From IMG/VR virus record IMGVR_UViG_3300042898_004942, positions 1-29,825 of that record: a stretch of 29,825 bases of DNA. One strand, 5' to 3'. A program made the position numbers and the translations under genes. Within the stretch, counting starts at the first letter, position 1. Each line of letters opens with the position of its first letter. The stretch is from a virus. Shown here in pieces: positions 14,141 to 22,907 of the stretch. Under the pieces are notes generated by a model, which saw nothing but the letters and a program-made list of their open reading frames with translations, did no database searches and had not been told where the DNA came from.

Positions 14141-14674
14141 ATGTTAAACAGTCAGCCTAAAAATAAAAATTATCACCAAGGAAATTTCATACCCAAAGAC
14201 AAAGAAAAAGTACTGAAATTAAATTCACAAGGAGGAATCTATTATAGAAGTTCTTGGGAATTAAAAATCATGACTTGGTTAGATGGAAGTAACAGCGTGA
14301 CAAAATGGGGAGCAGAATGTATGGCAATTCCATATCAAATGACACATTTTAATGATGGGGATATGAAAGTTAAGAACCATAGTTATTACCCAGACTTCTA
14401 CTATGAGATGAAATTATCTGATGGTAGTATTAAAAAAGTCGTTGCAGAAGTTAAGCCACAAAAAGAGTATCAAATGGCTCTAATGTTACAGGAAAAGAAC
14501 ATACAAGTACCTGATAATAAAATTAGTTTAAAAAAACTAAAAAGCTTCGAGTACGATCTAAAAATGGCCCAAAAGAATTTGAGTAAATGGGAGACTATGA
14601 TCGAATTTTGTAATAAAAAAGGATGGGAATTTATTGTGATAACAGAGATTCACCTAAAAAGATTTAATTTATAA
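14141..14674 (+). CDS. Head completion nuclease, T4 gp4-like
   Basis: This 177-residue protein is close to the 150 residues of T4 gp4 (head completion, TnsA-like fold). YRSSWELKIMTWLD supplies Glu40. YYPDFYYE supplies Asp85, and VVAEVKP supplies Glu103-x-Lys105, giving the E...D...ExK arrangement of PD-(D/E)XK nucleases. In T4 the product acts on the filled head before tail attachment. The last 25 bases overlap the end of the convergent membrane-protein gene. Confidence 0.88.
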   Translation: MLNSQPKNKNYHQGNFIPKDKEKVLKLNSQGGIYYRSSWELKIMTWLDGSNSVTKWGAECMAIPYQMTHFNDGDMKVKNHSYYPDFYYEMKLSDGSIKKVVAEVKPQKEYQMALMLQEKNIQVPDNKISLKKLKSFEYDLKMAQKNLSKWETMIEFCNKKGWEFIVITEIHLKRFNL

Positions 14675-14973
14675 ATTAATATCAGAGAAATTATTTTTAA
14701 AATCTGATACCATATATGACGTGATTCTTTATTAGAATAGATAAGCAATCTAAATAAAAATAGCGATATCAATGTCAGGGCAGCTGAAAAATTGAAAAAC
14801 AGTAATACAATTACCCAAATATAATAAGAAAACTCAGAAATATAATATATTATATCCGAATATATTTGAATCTTCCACTTATATGTCCTTATATGGGGTG
14901 GTTCTAATAACCTCCTATAGTTTATAATATAATATAGTGTAAAAAAGGCAAAAATTATTGATAAATTAGTCAT
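14650..14973 (-). CDS. Small membrane protein
   Basis: This 107-residue protein has about four hydrophobic helices: residues 2-18, 41-60, 62-78 and a C-terminal one near 90-103. A polar segment (NYRRLLEPPHIRTYKWK) follows the first. It is rich in Ile, Tyr and Leu and has no recognised motif. It probably sits in the host inner membrane. A role in lysis or superinfection exclusion is possible, but nothing in the sequence decides it. Its start overlaps the upstream gene's stop by 8 bases, so the two are coupled. Confidence 0.6.
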   Translation of the reverse strand: MTNLSIIFAFFTLYYIINYRRLLEPPHIRTYKWKIQIYSDIIYYISEFSYYIWVIVLLFFNFSAALTLISLFLFRLLIYSNKESRHIWYQILKIISLILIYKLNLFR

Positions 14974-15259
14974 AATTAAAAATTAAATCTTCAAATTTGA
15001 TAAGATTATTCTTTTCATTCTCAGATATACGGATACTAGATTTTAAAACTTTTTCAAAAATCTCATCCGATACAAAACAAACGATAGGATTACCAACTAT
15101 TCTATCATATTCATTAGGTATCTCATCTGTTCTTGATGTGTAAATATCATTAATAAATCTCGTATGTTCTTCCAAAGAAGAATGTATTGAGCAACCTCCC
15201 GGTCTAACACCCATTCCTCTTTCAGACTCCTCCCAATACTGGAAAATACATTTATTCAT
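14966..15259 (-). CDS. Hypothetical protein
   Basis: This 97-residue protein begins MNKCIFQYWEESERGMGVRPGGCSIHSSLEEH. Two cysteines and two histidines in the first 32 residues could bind a metal. The rest is mixed helix and strand (NPIVCFVSDEIFEKVLKSS). No family is recognised. It is transcribed with the small membrane protein downstream and diverges from the phosphoesterase gene across 59 AT-rich bases. Confidence 0.6.
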   Translation of the reverse strand: MNKCIFQYWEESERGMGVRPGGCSIHSSLEEHTRFINDIYTSRTDEIPNEYDRIVGNPIVCFVSDEIFEKVLKSSIRISENEKNNLIKFEDLIFNYD

Positions 15260-15304
15260 AAAATTATAATTTATAGGTATTATTAAATAAAATTTATAAT
15301 TTGT

Positions 15305-15315
15305 TTAATATATAA
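15305..15315 (+). promoter_or_regulatory. Candidate late promoter motif TTAATATATAA
   Basis: This copy ends only 3 bases before the ATG at 15319, so a promoter here would give a leaderless or nearly leaderless mRNA. Confidence 0.4.
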
Positions 15316-15318
15316 CTC

Positions 15319-16044
15319 ATGGAAAAAATTAAAACTTTATTCATAAGCGATGTACATCTAGGAAGCGCAAATTCAAATCCTAAAAAATTATTAGAGGTAT
15401 TTAAAAAATATGAATTTGAAAATCTCATAATTAACGGAGACTTTATTGATCTAACATCACTTAAAAGAAGATTCTTTTGGAATCAAGATCACTCAACGGT
15501 TATTCAAAAAGTATTAAGATTCTCAAGAAAAGGAACAAACGTTATTTATATTATTGGAAATCATGATTTATATATTAGAGGACTTATAGAAGAAGGTCCT
15601 GTATTAATAGGAGATATTCTGATATGTGAGGACTATATTTATAAGACGATAGAAGGTGAAAGAATCTATATTACACATGGAGATTGTTTTGATGGTTTTA
15701 TAAGGTTACATCCATTTCTATATGTACTGGGTGATAAAGCATATTCATTATCAATATTTGTAAATAAGATTTATAATAAATTTAGAAAATTATTTGGATT
15801 GAATTATTGGAGCCTTTCAGCATTTCTTAAAACCAAGGTTAAAAATGTAATAAAATTTATATCTGAGTATAAAAAATTATCAAGTGATAAATTAAAAGAA
15901 GTAAATTGTGACTCAATAATGATAGGACATACACATACTCCAGAGATTGAAAATGGAAGGTATTATAATACTGGAGACTTTTGTGAAACCTGTAGTTATA
16001 TCATCGAAACACTAGATGGTAAAATACAATTAATGTACTGTTAA
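15319..16044 (+). CDS. Metallophosphoesterase, LpxH-like
   Basis: This 241-residue protein carries the calcineurin-type metal set in order: DVHLG (D11, H13), NGDFID (D41), GNHD (N81, H82), THGD (H120) and GHTHTPE near residue 198. Length and spacing, with a helical insert after THGD, match the UDP-2,3-diacylglucosamine diphosphatase (LpxH/LpxI-like) group, which cuts a lipid A precursor at the inner membrane. No signal peptide is seen. It overlaps the next gene by one base (TAATG), and the pair looks like a unit acquired from a host envelope locus. It may instead act on another pyrophosphate. Confidence 0.85.
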   Translation: MEKIKTLFISDVHLGSANSNPKKLLEVFKKYEFENLIINGDFIDLTSLKRRFFWNQDHSTVIQKVLRFSRKGTNVIYIIGNHDLYIRGLIEEGPVLIGDILICEDYIYKTIEGERIYITHGDCFDGFIRLHPFLYVLGDKAYSLSIFVNKIYNKFRKLFGLNYWSLSAFLKTKVKNVIKFISEYKKLSSDKLKEVNCDSIMIGHTHTPEIENGRYYNTGDFCETCSYIIETLDGKIQLMYC

Positions 16045-17033
16045 TGAGAATTCTATATGGCATTCAAGGAACTGGTAATGGTCATCTATCTAGATCGACG
16101 AAAGTAATTTGGAATCTTAAAAAGATCGGAATCGATGTAGATATACTAGTATCTGGAAATCAACATCAAATTGAACTACCATATAAAATAGATTTTAATT
16201 TAAAAGGATTTTCATTTAAACATCATGATGATGGTGGTATAGATAGGTTTGGAACATTTCTAAATTCCAACTTATTAACTTTTTTAAAGGATATAAAACT
16301 AAATGTCAAAAATTATGATGCTATAATTAGTGACTTTGATCCAATATCAGCATGGGCTGCTAAAATACAGGGTGTGAAATCATATGGAATAAGCAATCAA
16401 TATTCATTTCTATCGAAAAATTTACCAAGAATAAAACAAAAAAGTTGGATAGATGAATTAATTATTAAAAATTTTGCACCAGTGGATGTTCCATTTGGAT
16501 TATCTTATCAGAGATTTGATGATTTTATCTACCACCCAATAATTCGTGAGGATATTATTAAAAATACAGCAACAAACTTTGACCACTATGTAGTATATCT
16601 ACCAAACCTAAAAATAACAGATATACTCAAAGAGTTAATTACTCACAGTAAATATAAATTTGTTGTTTTTTGTAATGATGTACAAAAAACTCATAAATTT
16701 AAAAATTGTAAAATAAAACCAATAAATAAGGATCTATTTCTAGATAGCTTTTTATCTTGTCAGGGTGTAATATGTTCCGCAGGATTTCAAACAACATCCG
16801 AATCAATCTACTGTAAGAAAAAACTTCTAGTAATTCCAATTAAAGGACAATATGAGCAACTTTGTAATACTGAGATTCTTAAAAAGATCGGTATAGAAAT
16901 TGGAGATTTAAATTCTATTGGAGCGTTTCTATTATCAAACAAATCAACTATTAAGATAAATTGGGAAGATCCAACTAAACAAATAGTTAATTATGTGTCT
17001 TCGAATACGAAGAGCTCTCTAAATCGTTTCTAA
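16044..17033 (+). CDS. Glycosyltransferase, MJ1255/VC2487-like
   Basis: This 329-residue protein begins [18 protein letters not shown], the Gly-rich N-terminal loop of a GT-B glycosyltransferase family related to MurG-type enzymes. Near the C-terminus [25 protein letters not shown] and KGQYEQLCN fit the nucleotide-sugar-binding domain (SxGGxxTxxEalxxgkPxlxiPxxxxxEQxxNA). No membrane helix is seen. Its partner LpxH-like gene and the dehydratase on the other side suggest a role in host surface glycan or lipid A change. Its 3' end overlaps the convergent dehydratase gene by 47 bases. Confidence 0.85.
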   Translation: MRILYGIQGTGNGHLSRSTKVIWNLKKIGIDVDILVSGNQHQIELPYKIDFNLKGFSFKHHDDGGIDRFGTFLNSNLLTFLKDIKLNVKNYDAIISDFDPISAWAAKIQGVKSYGISNQYSFLSKNLPRIKQKSWIDELIIKNFAPVDVPFGLSYQRFDDFIYHPIIREDIIKNTATNFDHYVVYLPNLKITDILKELITHSKYKFVVFCNDVQKTHKFKNCKIKPINKDLFLDSFLSCQGVICSAGFQTTSESIYCKKKLLVIPIKGQYEQLCNTEILKKIGIEIGDLNSIGAFLLSNKSTIKINWEDPTKQIVNYVSSNTKSSLNRF

Positions 17034-18087
17034 TCTGTTCAAAGTCGGACATAACCATCTCCTCACATAATTGTTCAACCGAACACTCTGGAACCCATCC
17101 CAAGATTGTTTTAGCCTTAGTTGAGTCTCCTAATAAACTATCAACTTCAGTTGGTCTAAAATATTTCTCATCTATCTCAACTATAACTTTTCCAGTTTTT
17201 TTATCATAACCCTTTTCATCAAGTCCCTCTCCAGAGAATATAATATCTATACCCAAGAATTTAAAAGACATAGTAACAAAATCACGTACTGAAATTTGAC
17301 GACCAGTGGCTAAAACATAATCATCTGCGACCTCATGTTGCATCATCAGCCACATTCCACGAACATAATCTTTTGCGTGCCCCCAATCTCTTAAAGCAGA
17401 AAGATTACCAAGTAATAATTTATCCTGAATTCCTAATCTAATTTTAGAAACTCCTTGAGTTATTTTTCTAGTAACAAAAGTTTCTCCTCTAACCGGAGAT
17501 TCATGATTAAATAATATACCACTACAAGCAAATATATTATAAGATTCTCTATAATTAACAGTAATCCAATGTGAATATAACTTAGCAACTCCATAAGGAC
17601 TTCTAGGATAGAAAGGTGTTGTCTCACGTTGAGGAACTTCTTGAACAAGTCCAAACATTTCAGATGTTGATGCTTGATAGAATTTTGTCTTTTTTTCTAA
17701 ACCAAGTATTCTTATTGCCTCTAATAGTCTTAGGGTACCGATACCATCAGCATTTGCTGTATATTCTGGCGTTTCAAATGAAACTTTAACATGTGATTGT
17801 GCTGCCAAATTATAAATCTCATCTGGTTGCACTTCCTGTATAATTCTAATCAGATTTGTAGAATCTGTCAAATCTCCATAATGTAAGTAGAAGTTTTTAC
17901 TACTTTCAAAAATATTATCAATTCTAGCCGTATTAAATGAAGAAGAACGTCTCTTCATGCCATGAACAATATATCCTTTAGATAGTAGTAATTGTGCTAG
18001 GTAAGATCCATCTTGTCCCGTGATTCCCGTGCAAAATGCAACCTTTGGTTTAATTTCCAAATTTGTATTCATATTCTTTTTTGTCAT
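16987..18087 (-). CDS. gmd: GDP-mannose 4,6-dehydratase
   Basis: This 366-residue short-chain dehydrogenase-type enzyme makes GDP-4-keto-6-deoxymannose from GDP-mannose, the first step to GDP-fucose and related sugars. [16 protein letters not shown] is the Gmd NADP-binding loop, [10 protein letters not shown] and [12 protein letters not shown] follow, and STSEMFG plus YGVAK provide the catalytic Thr, Glu, Tyr and Lys. [17 protein letters not shown] and [17 protein letters not shown] are Gmd-specific. Length is normal (about 350-370), so it looks intact. Starts at residue 1 or Met6 are both possible. It probably feeds surface or virion glycosylation with the glycosyltransferase. Confidence 0.95.
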   Translation of the reverse strand: MTKKNMNTNLEIKPKVAFCTGITGQDGSYLAQLLLSKGYIVHGMKRRSSSFNTARIDNIFESSKNFYLHYGDLTDSTNLIRIIQEVQPDEIYNLAAQSHVKVSFETPEYTANADGIGTLRLLEAIRILGLEKKTKFYQASTSEMFGLVQEVPQRETTPFYPRSPYGVAKLYSHWITVNYRESYNIFACSGILFNHESPVRGETFVTRKITQGVSKIRLGIQDKLLLGNLSALRDWGHAKDYVRGMWLMMQHEVADDYVLATGRQISVRDFVTMSFKFLGIDIIFSGEGLDEKGYDKKTGKVIVEIDEKYFRPTEVDSLLGDSTKAKTILGWVPECSVEQLCEEMVMSDFEQIRNDLESSSYSKTHN

Positions 18088-18104
18088 CTTTTTATGTTTT
18101 TTAA

Positions 18105-18528
18105 TTAAAGTGAATGTAATCCATGTCCATCATTTGAACTTTCAATTGAAATCAGTTTTATTAAGTGATCATTATCACCTTTTTTCTTATACAAGTCATT
18201 CCAACCCTTAGCGAGTCCTCTTTTGAATACCTCGGTAAAGTAGGCAAAGGCATTGATGGATTTATCTTCGTTGAAATTATACCAATTTTGGAACATGTCT
18301 AATAATCCAGATTGATAACAATCCATTTTGTCGTCATTTGACCAATATCTCATTTTTTTTATTGTTTCTTTTGCTAGAATTTCTAGCATCTTCTCAGCCT
18401 TTTTTGTTAATTTGCCCTGAGATTTTGAAACGATTAACTCGATATATAGATCTTTATTATTTAAGTAGATAAGCGTTGGATTTTTTTTTGAATAAAAAAT
18501 CTCCTAGATTTTTATTTGGAAAATTCAT
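18105..18528 (-). pseudogene. Late-transcription sigma factor, T4 gp55-like, frame broken at an A9 run
   Basis: The main part (KAEKMLEILAKETIKKMRYWSNDDKM..., INAFAYFTEVFKRGL) matches gp55 IGLAIMLIAEGLSKRF...HAYITQACFNAFVQRI, a minimal sigma region 2. In this frame no ATG, GTG or TTG lies between the TAG near 18504 and Met at 18389, although IYLNNKDLYIEL upstream matches gp55 YNYVNNKELLQAI. The ATG at 18528 (MNFPNKNLGDFLFKK) is in another frame. Removing one A from the A9 at 18481-18489 joins both into 140 continuous residues. Explanations are a homopolymer sequencing error, a mutation, or slippage/programmed frameshift. An intact 95-residue ORF from 18389 lacks the N-terminal part. T4 gp55 has 185 residues; LHSL at the end may be a clamp-binding tip. 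Confidence 0.8.
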
Positions 18529-18585
18529 ATATAAATTATTTAAATTTATACAAGCACACAACATGAAAGTTTATTTCAAAAGCAA

Positions 18586-18610
18586 AAAACCCCTCGATTT
18601 GAGGGGTTTT
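18586..18610 (-). terminator. Intrinsic terminator
   Basis: AAAACCCCTC, GATTT, GAGGGGTTTT forms a 10-bp stem; on the minus strand it is followed by TTTTTTGCTTTT. It terminates the 18626-19909 gene and separates it from the sigma gene. Confidence 0.88.
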
Positions 18611-18625
18611 AAGAATTTTTAAAAT

Positions 18626-19909
18626 TTAAATTTTTATTCTTTCTGCGTATTGTAACTCTTTAATTGCTTGTAATTCAGTATCTAAATTAGATCTTCTTTT
18701 CTTTAGATTCGTTAAAGCTTCAACTAATACTTTAGTTTCTCCTATCATACTAATTGATCCCTCAACTTTTGAAATATTGAAACCAACATCTTCCAACTTA
18801 AGAGTAATTTCTCTTTCTTTATCTTCAAGTTTTTTCTTAGAAATCAACTCTTTAGATAACTTATTTTCATAAAAGTAAGTTAAATCATAATTCATCTCAT
18901 TTCTAACCTCATTAACTAATTCTAAAGCTGAATCATATTTAAAGAATGAATTACCATATCTTTCATCACATCTGTAAATAAAAATATTATTTTTATAATT
19001 AAATGCAAAAACTTCTAATGTTGGGTTAATTAAGTTACTAATCTTTTTAACAACATCTAATTCAACAAAAGAATCGATATTTTTAGAAACTTCGACTAAA
19101 AGAGGGTAGAAATTTTTATTAACAATAGGAATAACTGGTGATGAGAATAAACTTTCTAATGTAGTTTCATTATTCATCTCATCATCATTGATGAAATATC
19201 CACCTTTTGATGTAACAGATAAACCAATTGTTAAATATTCTGAAATTCTGAAATCAATTCTACTCTCATTAATTGTAGCGAATTGTAATGCTGTTTGTAG
19301 AGTTCTCAGAGTACGTAATCTTTCTTCATCTTTAACATTATTCTCAAGTAAAGTTTTTTCTATTGAGTTTTCGGTTAATAAAAACCAAGAATCTCTAATA
19401 AAAGAAAGATGTCCTTCTTCAACCTGTTCAACTATGGTATAAACAGATTCTGATTTACCACCGCTTAAAAGATTTGATTTTTGTTCAGGAGACTTAGTAA
19501 GATTATAAACAAATAGTTTAATCTCTGGAACCCAGTCATAGATAGCTAATTCATTTAGAATTTTACCCATTCTATCTTGATCGGTTTCAAGATTAATTGT
19601 CTGCAACAAAACATTAATAGGTTGTCTATACAATTCTCCTTGATTCTGTGAGTTCAAAACATTATATAAATGTTTTAATTCATACAATAATTGGTAGTTA
19701 GAAAGATCGTCATTTAAACTTTCTAATAGGTTATTCACTTCCTTATCATAAGTGAATGGTTTTAGTTTTTCATTCAACGATGAAATAATTTGTTTTTCTG
19801 AGAAATCATTTACGGAGCTAATATGTCCTTCTATAATGTAGGAAACATCTAACTGATCGATAGATAATGATTTTTTGAAATTAAACAACTCAAGTTTGAG
19901 ATTCTTCAT
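18626..19909 (-). CDS. Hypothetical protein, possible structural or core protein
   Basis: This 427-residue, mostly helical protein has long heptad-like stretches near the N-terminus (about 40-85) and at the C-terminus (about 350-420, LEDKEREITLKLEDVG...LTNLKKRRSNLDTELQAIKE), so it probably oligomerises through coiled coils. It contains I/L-x-E sites (TINE/SRID, LLE/SLN) that fit gp21-type cleavage, and its start MKNLKLELFNF resembles the MKxLKxF leaders elsewhere. No family is recognised. It is an isolated transcription unit: its own terminator follows and a 69-base AT-rich gap precedes. Confidence 0.75.
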   Translation of the reverse strand: MKNLKLELFNFKKSLSIDQLDVSYIIEGHISSVNDFSEKQIISSLNEKLKPFTYDKEVNNLLESLNDDLSNYQLLYELKHLYNVLNSQNQGELYRQPINVLLQTINLETDQDRMGKILNELAIYDWVPEIKLFVYNLTKSPEQKSNLLSGGKSESVYTIVEQVEEGHLSFIRDSWFLLTENSIEKTLLENNVKDEERLRTLRTLQTALQFATINESRIDFRISEYLTIGLSVTSKGGYFINDDEMNNETTLESLFSSPVIPIVNKNFYPLLVEVSKNIDSFVELDVVKKISNLINPTLEVFAFNYKNNIFIYRCDERYGNSFFKYDSALELVNEVRNEMNYDLTYFYENKLSKELISKKKLEDKEREITLKLEDVGFNISKVEGSISMIGETKVLVEALTNLKKRRSNLDTELQAIKELQYAERIKI

Positions 19910-19978
19910 ACTTATAGTATTTTATTTTTTATATAAACTATATATTCAGTTATAAAACTGTGTTTTTTCACTTTTATT

Positions 19979-21502
19979 TTATCTATTTTTAAGATGTGTA
20001 TTATTATTATTCAATACAGCATTGGGATTCAGAGAATATCTATTTTTTTGACTCGATGTGTATAAATTACTAAACCATCTAGTCTTGTACGGAACTATAC
20101 TATCTACTAAATTATTATTAAAACTAAAAAAAAGTGTTTGTTTTGGAATAACATTGACAGGTTTAGAACAAATTACATAATTTTCCTCTTCATTTACCTC
20201 AATTACTTTAGTTGATAACGTAATGGCTTGACCAGCGATGGTTTGACCAGCGATGGTTTGACCAGCGATGGTTTGACCAGCGATGGTTTGACCAGCGATG
20301 GTTTGACCAGCGATGGTTTGACCGGAGTTGATTTGTACAGAAACTTGTTGCCCCACCTGGATATCTTTTGTAGTGGTTAAGTAAATAATATTATTACCAC
20401 AAATCACATTATAAGAATTACCGCAAATTAAAATATTTTGATTTTGAATAAAACTAACATTTTTATTCAAAACTATTGAATTATTTAATTGGTTTACAGA
20501 AACAACAACAACAGAATCTGGTATAAAAGTTGATGAATTTTCAGAAGTAACTGCACATCCAACTTGAATATTGATCACACTATTTAATCTTATATTTGAA
20601 CTAAGTACACTATCAACGAGATAATCATTAGTAGATATTTGTACATCATTTAAATTATTTGAAAAAGATATACTCTGACCAGAATATGCGTCTAAAATAG
20701 GAGAAGATGTGCTTATATACCTATTAATAGAATCTATTGATGTTACTGTGATATTTTGATCGATTCCAGATCCTAGTATATATTGACCAATAGATATACC
20801 ATCGATTGAGTTTAGTTTTAAATTTGAGTATGAACAGGTTCGAACAACAGTCGATCTAATTTTATCTTGATTTGATGTTATAAAAGATGGATAATAAGTT
20901 TGAACTTCTATTGATAATGTTAATTTTACAATATCATCACTTTTTAAATTCTTTTCTCTCTGAATTTGTATAGTTTCTGTATCTGGCATTAACATAATTG
21001 CATCTATATTCATATAATTATATTCGAAATACATGAATTTATATAACCACAATGTATTCATAATTTCCTGTGAACACTTGAATATATCAATTTCATTTTT
21101 AAGTAAAATTGTTAAATCATAAGTTGCAGTAATAGGAATGGCTCTTACTTGTTTTAGTAATTTCTTAACTTCGGTATCGTCTTCAACAACCGATCTTAAC
21201 CAAACATTTGGATTTCTGAATTCATCAGACCTAATATTAAAATTAGTTAATGTTAAATGTCCTCTTGGAATCTGATCAGTATTTAATTCAACATATCTAT
21301 TTTCAGAAACAATATCATCTTGAAATGCGTCTAATAAAAATCTATCATCACCGGTCATTGAATAATAAATAGGAACTGATACCAGTACATCACCAGATGA
21401 AAATCTATTAATCCAATTTAATCGACCCTCTAGTGTATCTAAAACACAAACTGTTAAATCTCTAAAGAATACGTCATCAAAATTAAACTTTTGTCCTATC
21501 AT
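19979..21502 (-). CDS. Probable tail terminator/sheath-completion protein (gp15-like) with long repeat-bearing extension
   Basis: This is a 507-residue protein. Residues 1-215 follow the T4 gp15 pattern: a start with FxxxFxRxxT, LVSVPIYYS (40-48; gp15 FIRVPITYA), IPRGHLTLTNFNIRSD (gp15 ILPRINLHLVDFSY), IPITATYDLTILLKNEIDIFKCSQEIM (gp15 KMIYELSIFTRYEDDMFQIVEQIL), and DDIVKLTLSIEVQTYYPSF. T4 gp15 is about 272 residues and caps the tail tube and sheath. Here about 290 residues follow, rich in beta-like Val/Ile/Ser/Asn stretches, with six exact GQTIA repeats (395-424). The extension could be a surface-exposed decoration; its function is unknown. Confidence 0.6.
   Translation of the reverse strand: MIGQKFNFDDVFFRDLTVCVLDTLEGRLNWINRFSSGDVLVSVPIYYSMTGDDRFLLDAFQDDIVSENRYVELNTDQIPRGHLTLTNFNIRSDEFRNPNVWLRSVVEDDTEVKKLLKQVRAIPITATYDLTILLKNEIDIFKCSQEIMNTLWLYKFMYFEYNYMNIDAIMLMPDTETIQIQREKNLKSDDIVKLTLSIEVQTYYPSFITSNQDKIRSTVVRTCSYSNLKLNSIDGISIGQYILGSGIDQNITVTSIDSINRYISTSSPILDAYSGQSISFSNNLNDVQISTNDYLVDSVLSSNIRLNSVINIQVGCAVTSENSSTFIPDSVVVVSVNQLNNSIVLNKNVSFIQNQNILICGNSYNVICGNNIIYLTTTKDIQVGQQVSVQINSGQTIAGQTIAGQTIAGQTIAGQTIAGQTIAGQAITLSTKVIEVNEEENYVICSKPVNVIPKQTLFFSFNNNLVDSIVPYKTRWFSNLYTSSQKNRYSLNPNAVLNNNNTHLKNR
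20231..20320 (-). repeat. Six perfect 15-bp tandem repeats (GQTIA)
   Basis: ACCAGCGATGGTTTG repeats six times without a mismatch, encoding GQTIA on the minus strand; a partial degenerate unit flanks each end. The period is a multiple of three, so copy-number change keeps the frame. Its G/C content is higher than the surroundings. Confidence 0.97.
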
Positions 21503-21542
21503 GAGAGTATATATAAAAACAACTTAGCTCGAATCAACATAT

Positions 21543-22502
21543 ATGAAAAATTTACTACTTTGGGAAAAATGGAGACCAAAGAAAATCGAAGATATAGTAC
21601 TACTACCCAGAATTAAAAGTCATTTTGAAGATGGTGTAAAGACCAATTATATATTTCATGGTCACTATGGTACCGGTAAAACAACTCTAGCTAGAATACT
21701 AATCGGTAAATATTCCAAGGATAAGGCTTTTCTTGAATTAAATAGTTCTCTTTTCACATCTATCGATGTTCTAAGAAATGAAGTAGAGAAGTTCTGTAAA
21801 ACTCAGCCGATGTTGGAAACAGAAGATCCAATAAAATATGTATTTCTTGATGAATTTGAACGTGTATCAAGTCAGTATCAAGATGCGATGAAAGCATTTA
21901 TCGAAACATATCACAAAAATGTTAGGTTCATACTAACAACCAATCATATTAATAAAATATCTGACGGAATTAAGTCAAGATTCACATGTATAGATTTTGA
22001 TTATCAAGATTCAAAAGAAGAAAAATATCTAAAACAAGAATTATACAAAAAGATAATAAATAATATCTGTCCATCTGAGGATATAATTATATCAAAAGAA
22101 CAATTGGTAACAATTATTAATAAAAAATTCCCAGACTTTAGGGGAGTTTTAGTATTATTACAAAATTTTAAAAGTACCGGAGAAATTAATAACAATGATA
22201 TAACAATATCTAACAAAATTAGACTAGATCTATATGAATCAATATATGATAAGTCATTAGACTATGAAAAGATCTATCACTTTATAATGTCTAGTTTTGG
22301 ACCTGATAAGATCGATATTATGTTTAATCTATTAAGTAGAGGATTTGTCGAATGGTATATTAAAGATAAAAAGGGAGATGTTGATAAACTATTCGAGGTT
22401 AATTATATAATTTCTGACTATGTATCTAAGCTAGAGACACAAACTGATCCAGTCATTTTAGGAATGACTGTAATTGGTAAAATAAGACAAATTCTACTTT
22501 GA
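21543..22502 (+). CDS. Clamp-loader AAA+ ATPase, T4 gp44-like
   Basis: This 319-residue protein is the same size as T4 gp44 (319). It loads the sliding clamp for phage DNA replication, and in T4 the clamp also activates late transcription with gp55. WEKWRPKKIEDIVL opens it (RFC-type WxxKYRPxxxxDxxx), GHYGTGKTT (40-48) is Walker A, YVFLDEFE (99-106) is Walker B, TTN (132-134) is sensor 1 and SRF (145-147) stands in place of the SRC arginine-finger motif. The C-terminal helical collar is present. It diverges from the gp15-like gene across 40 bases. A hairpin overlaps its stop. Confidence 0.92.
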   Translation: MKNLLLWEKWRPKKIEDIVLLPRIKSHFEDGVKTNYIFHGHYGTGKTTLARILIGKYSKDKAFLELNSSLFTSIDVLRNEVEKFCKTQPMLETEDPIKYVFLDEFERVSSQYQDAMKAFIETYHKNVRFILTTNHINKISDGIKSRFTCIDFDYQDSKEEKYLKQELYKKIINNICPSEDIIISKEQLVTIINKKFPDFRGVLVLLQNFKSTGEINNNDITISNKIRLDLYESIYDKSLDYEKIYHFIMSSFGPDKIDIMFNLLSRGFVEWYIKDKKGDVDKLFEVNYIISDYVSKLETQTDPVILGMTVIGKIRQILL

Positions 22503-22516
22503 TATAAAGTAGAATT
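22490..22516 (+). repeat. Hairpin overlapping the gp44-like stop codon
   Basis: AATTCTACTTT, 5-base loop, AAAGTAGAATT: an 11-bp perfect stem. It carries the gp44 stop in its loop and its last two bases begin the TTAATATATAA motif before the gp25 gene. No T-run follows, so it is not an ordinary terminator. Confidence 0.7.
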
Positions 22517-22525
22517 AATATATAA
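22515..22525 (+). promoter_or_regulatory. Candidate late promoter motif TTAATATATAA
   Basis: This copy ends 4 bases before the gp25-like ATG at 22530, in the 27-base gap after the gp44-like gene. A promoter here would allow tail expression separate from the replication gene. Confidence 0.4.
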
Positions 22526-22529
22526 GTGT

Positions 22530-22907
22530 ATGAAACCACCTGATTTTAAGGATCATTATATTGGATATCTTGGTCATCCTAGATTTATAGTAAATAAAAT
22601 TATAGAAGACGATATTATAAGAGTCATTATACAAAAGTATGAAATGTTATTATTCACTAATAAAGGAGAATTATTAGGAGATAGTAATTTCGGTTGTGAT
22701 CTACAAAGGTTACTATTTGAAACTAGAATTGCAAAATCTGGTGTCAGAACTATTATAATTGATCAGATAAATGAATATATTCCAGAAATTCAGAATGTAA
22801 ACTACATTATAGATGTAGAATTTTCTACGGATCCTGAAAACTTCCAGGAAGTAATGGAAATAAACTTTACAATTGCTGATTATGAAGTTTATTCCTTTAT
22901 TAGATAG
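22530..22907 (+). CDS. Baseplate wedge subunit, T4 gp25/GPW-like
   Basis: This 125-residue protein is close to T4 gp25 (132). The family signature LFTNKGELLGDSNFGCDLQRLLFE (41-64) is complete, followed by IIIDQINEYIPEIQNVNYIIDV, matching the GPW/gp25 helix and strand. gp25-like proteins join the baseplate wedges to the sheath start in contractile tails and related injection machines. The end overlaps by 8 bases the convergent giant tail gene. Confidence 0.92.
   Translation: MKPPDFKDHYIGYLGHPRFIVNKIIEDDIIRVIIQKYEMLLFTNKGELLGDSNFGCDLQRLLFETRIAKSGVRTIIIDQINEYIPEIQNVNYIIDVEFSTDPENFQEVMEINFTIADYEVYSFIR

Noticed and set aside
17460-17654. Short minus-strand ORF inside the dehydratase gene
   Set aside because: It is another frame of a well-supported GDP-mannose dehydratase and is hydrophobic low-complexity sequence.
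20231-20320. CRISPR array or replication-origin iterons
   Set aside because: The 15-bp units are adjacent, lack spacers, and lie in frame inside a tail protein gene.
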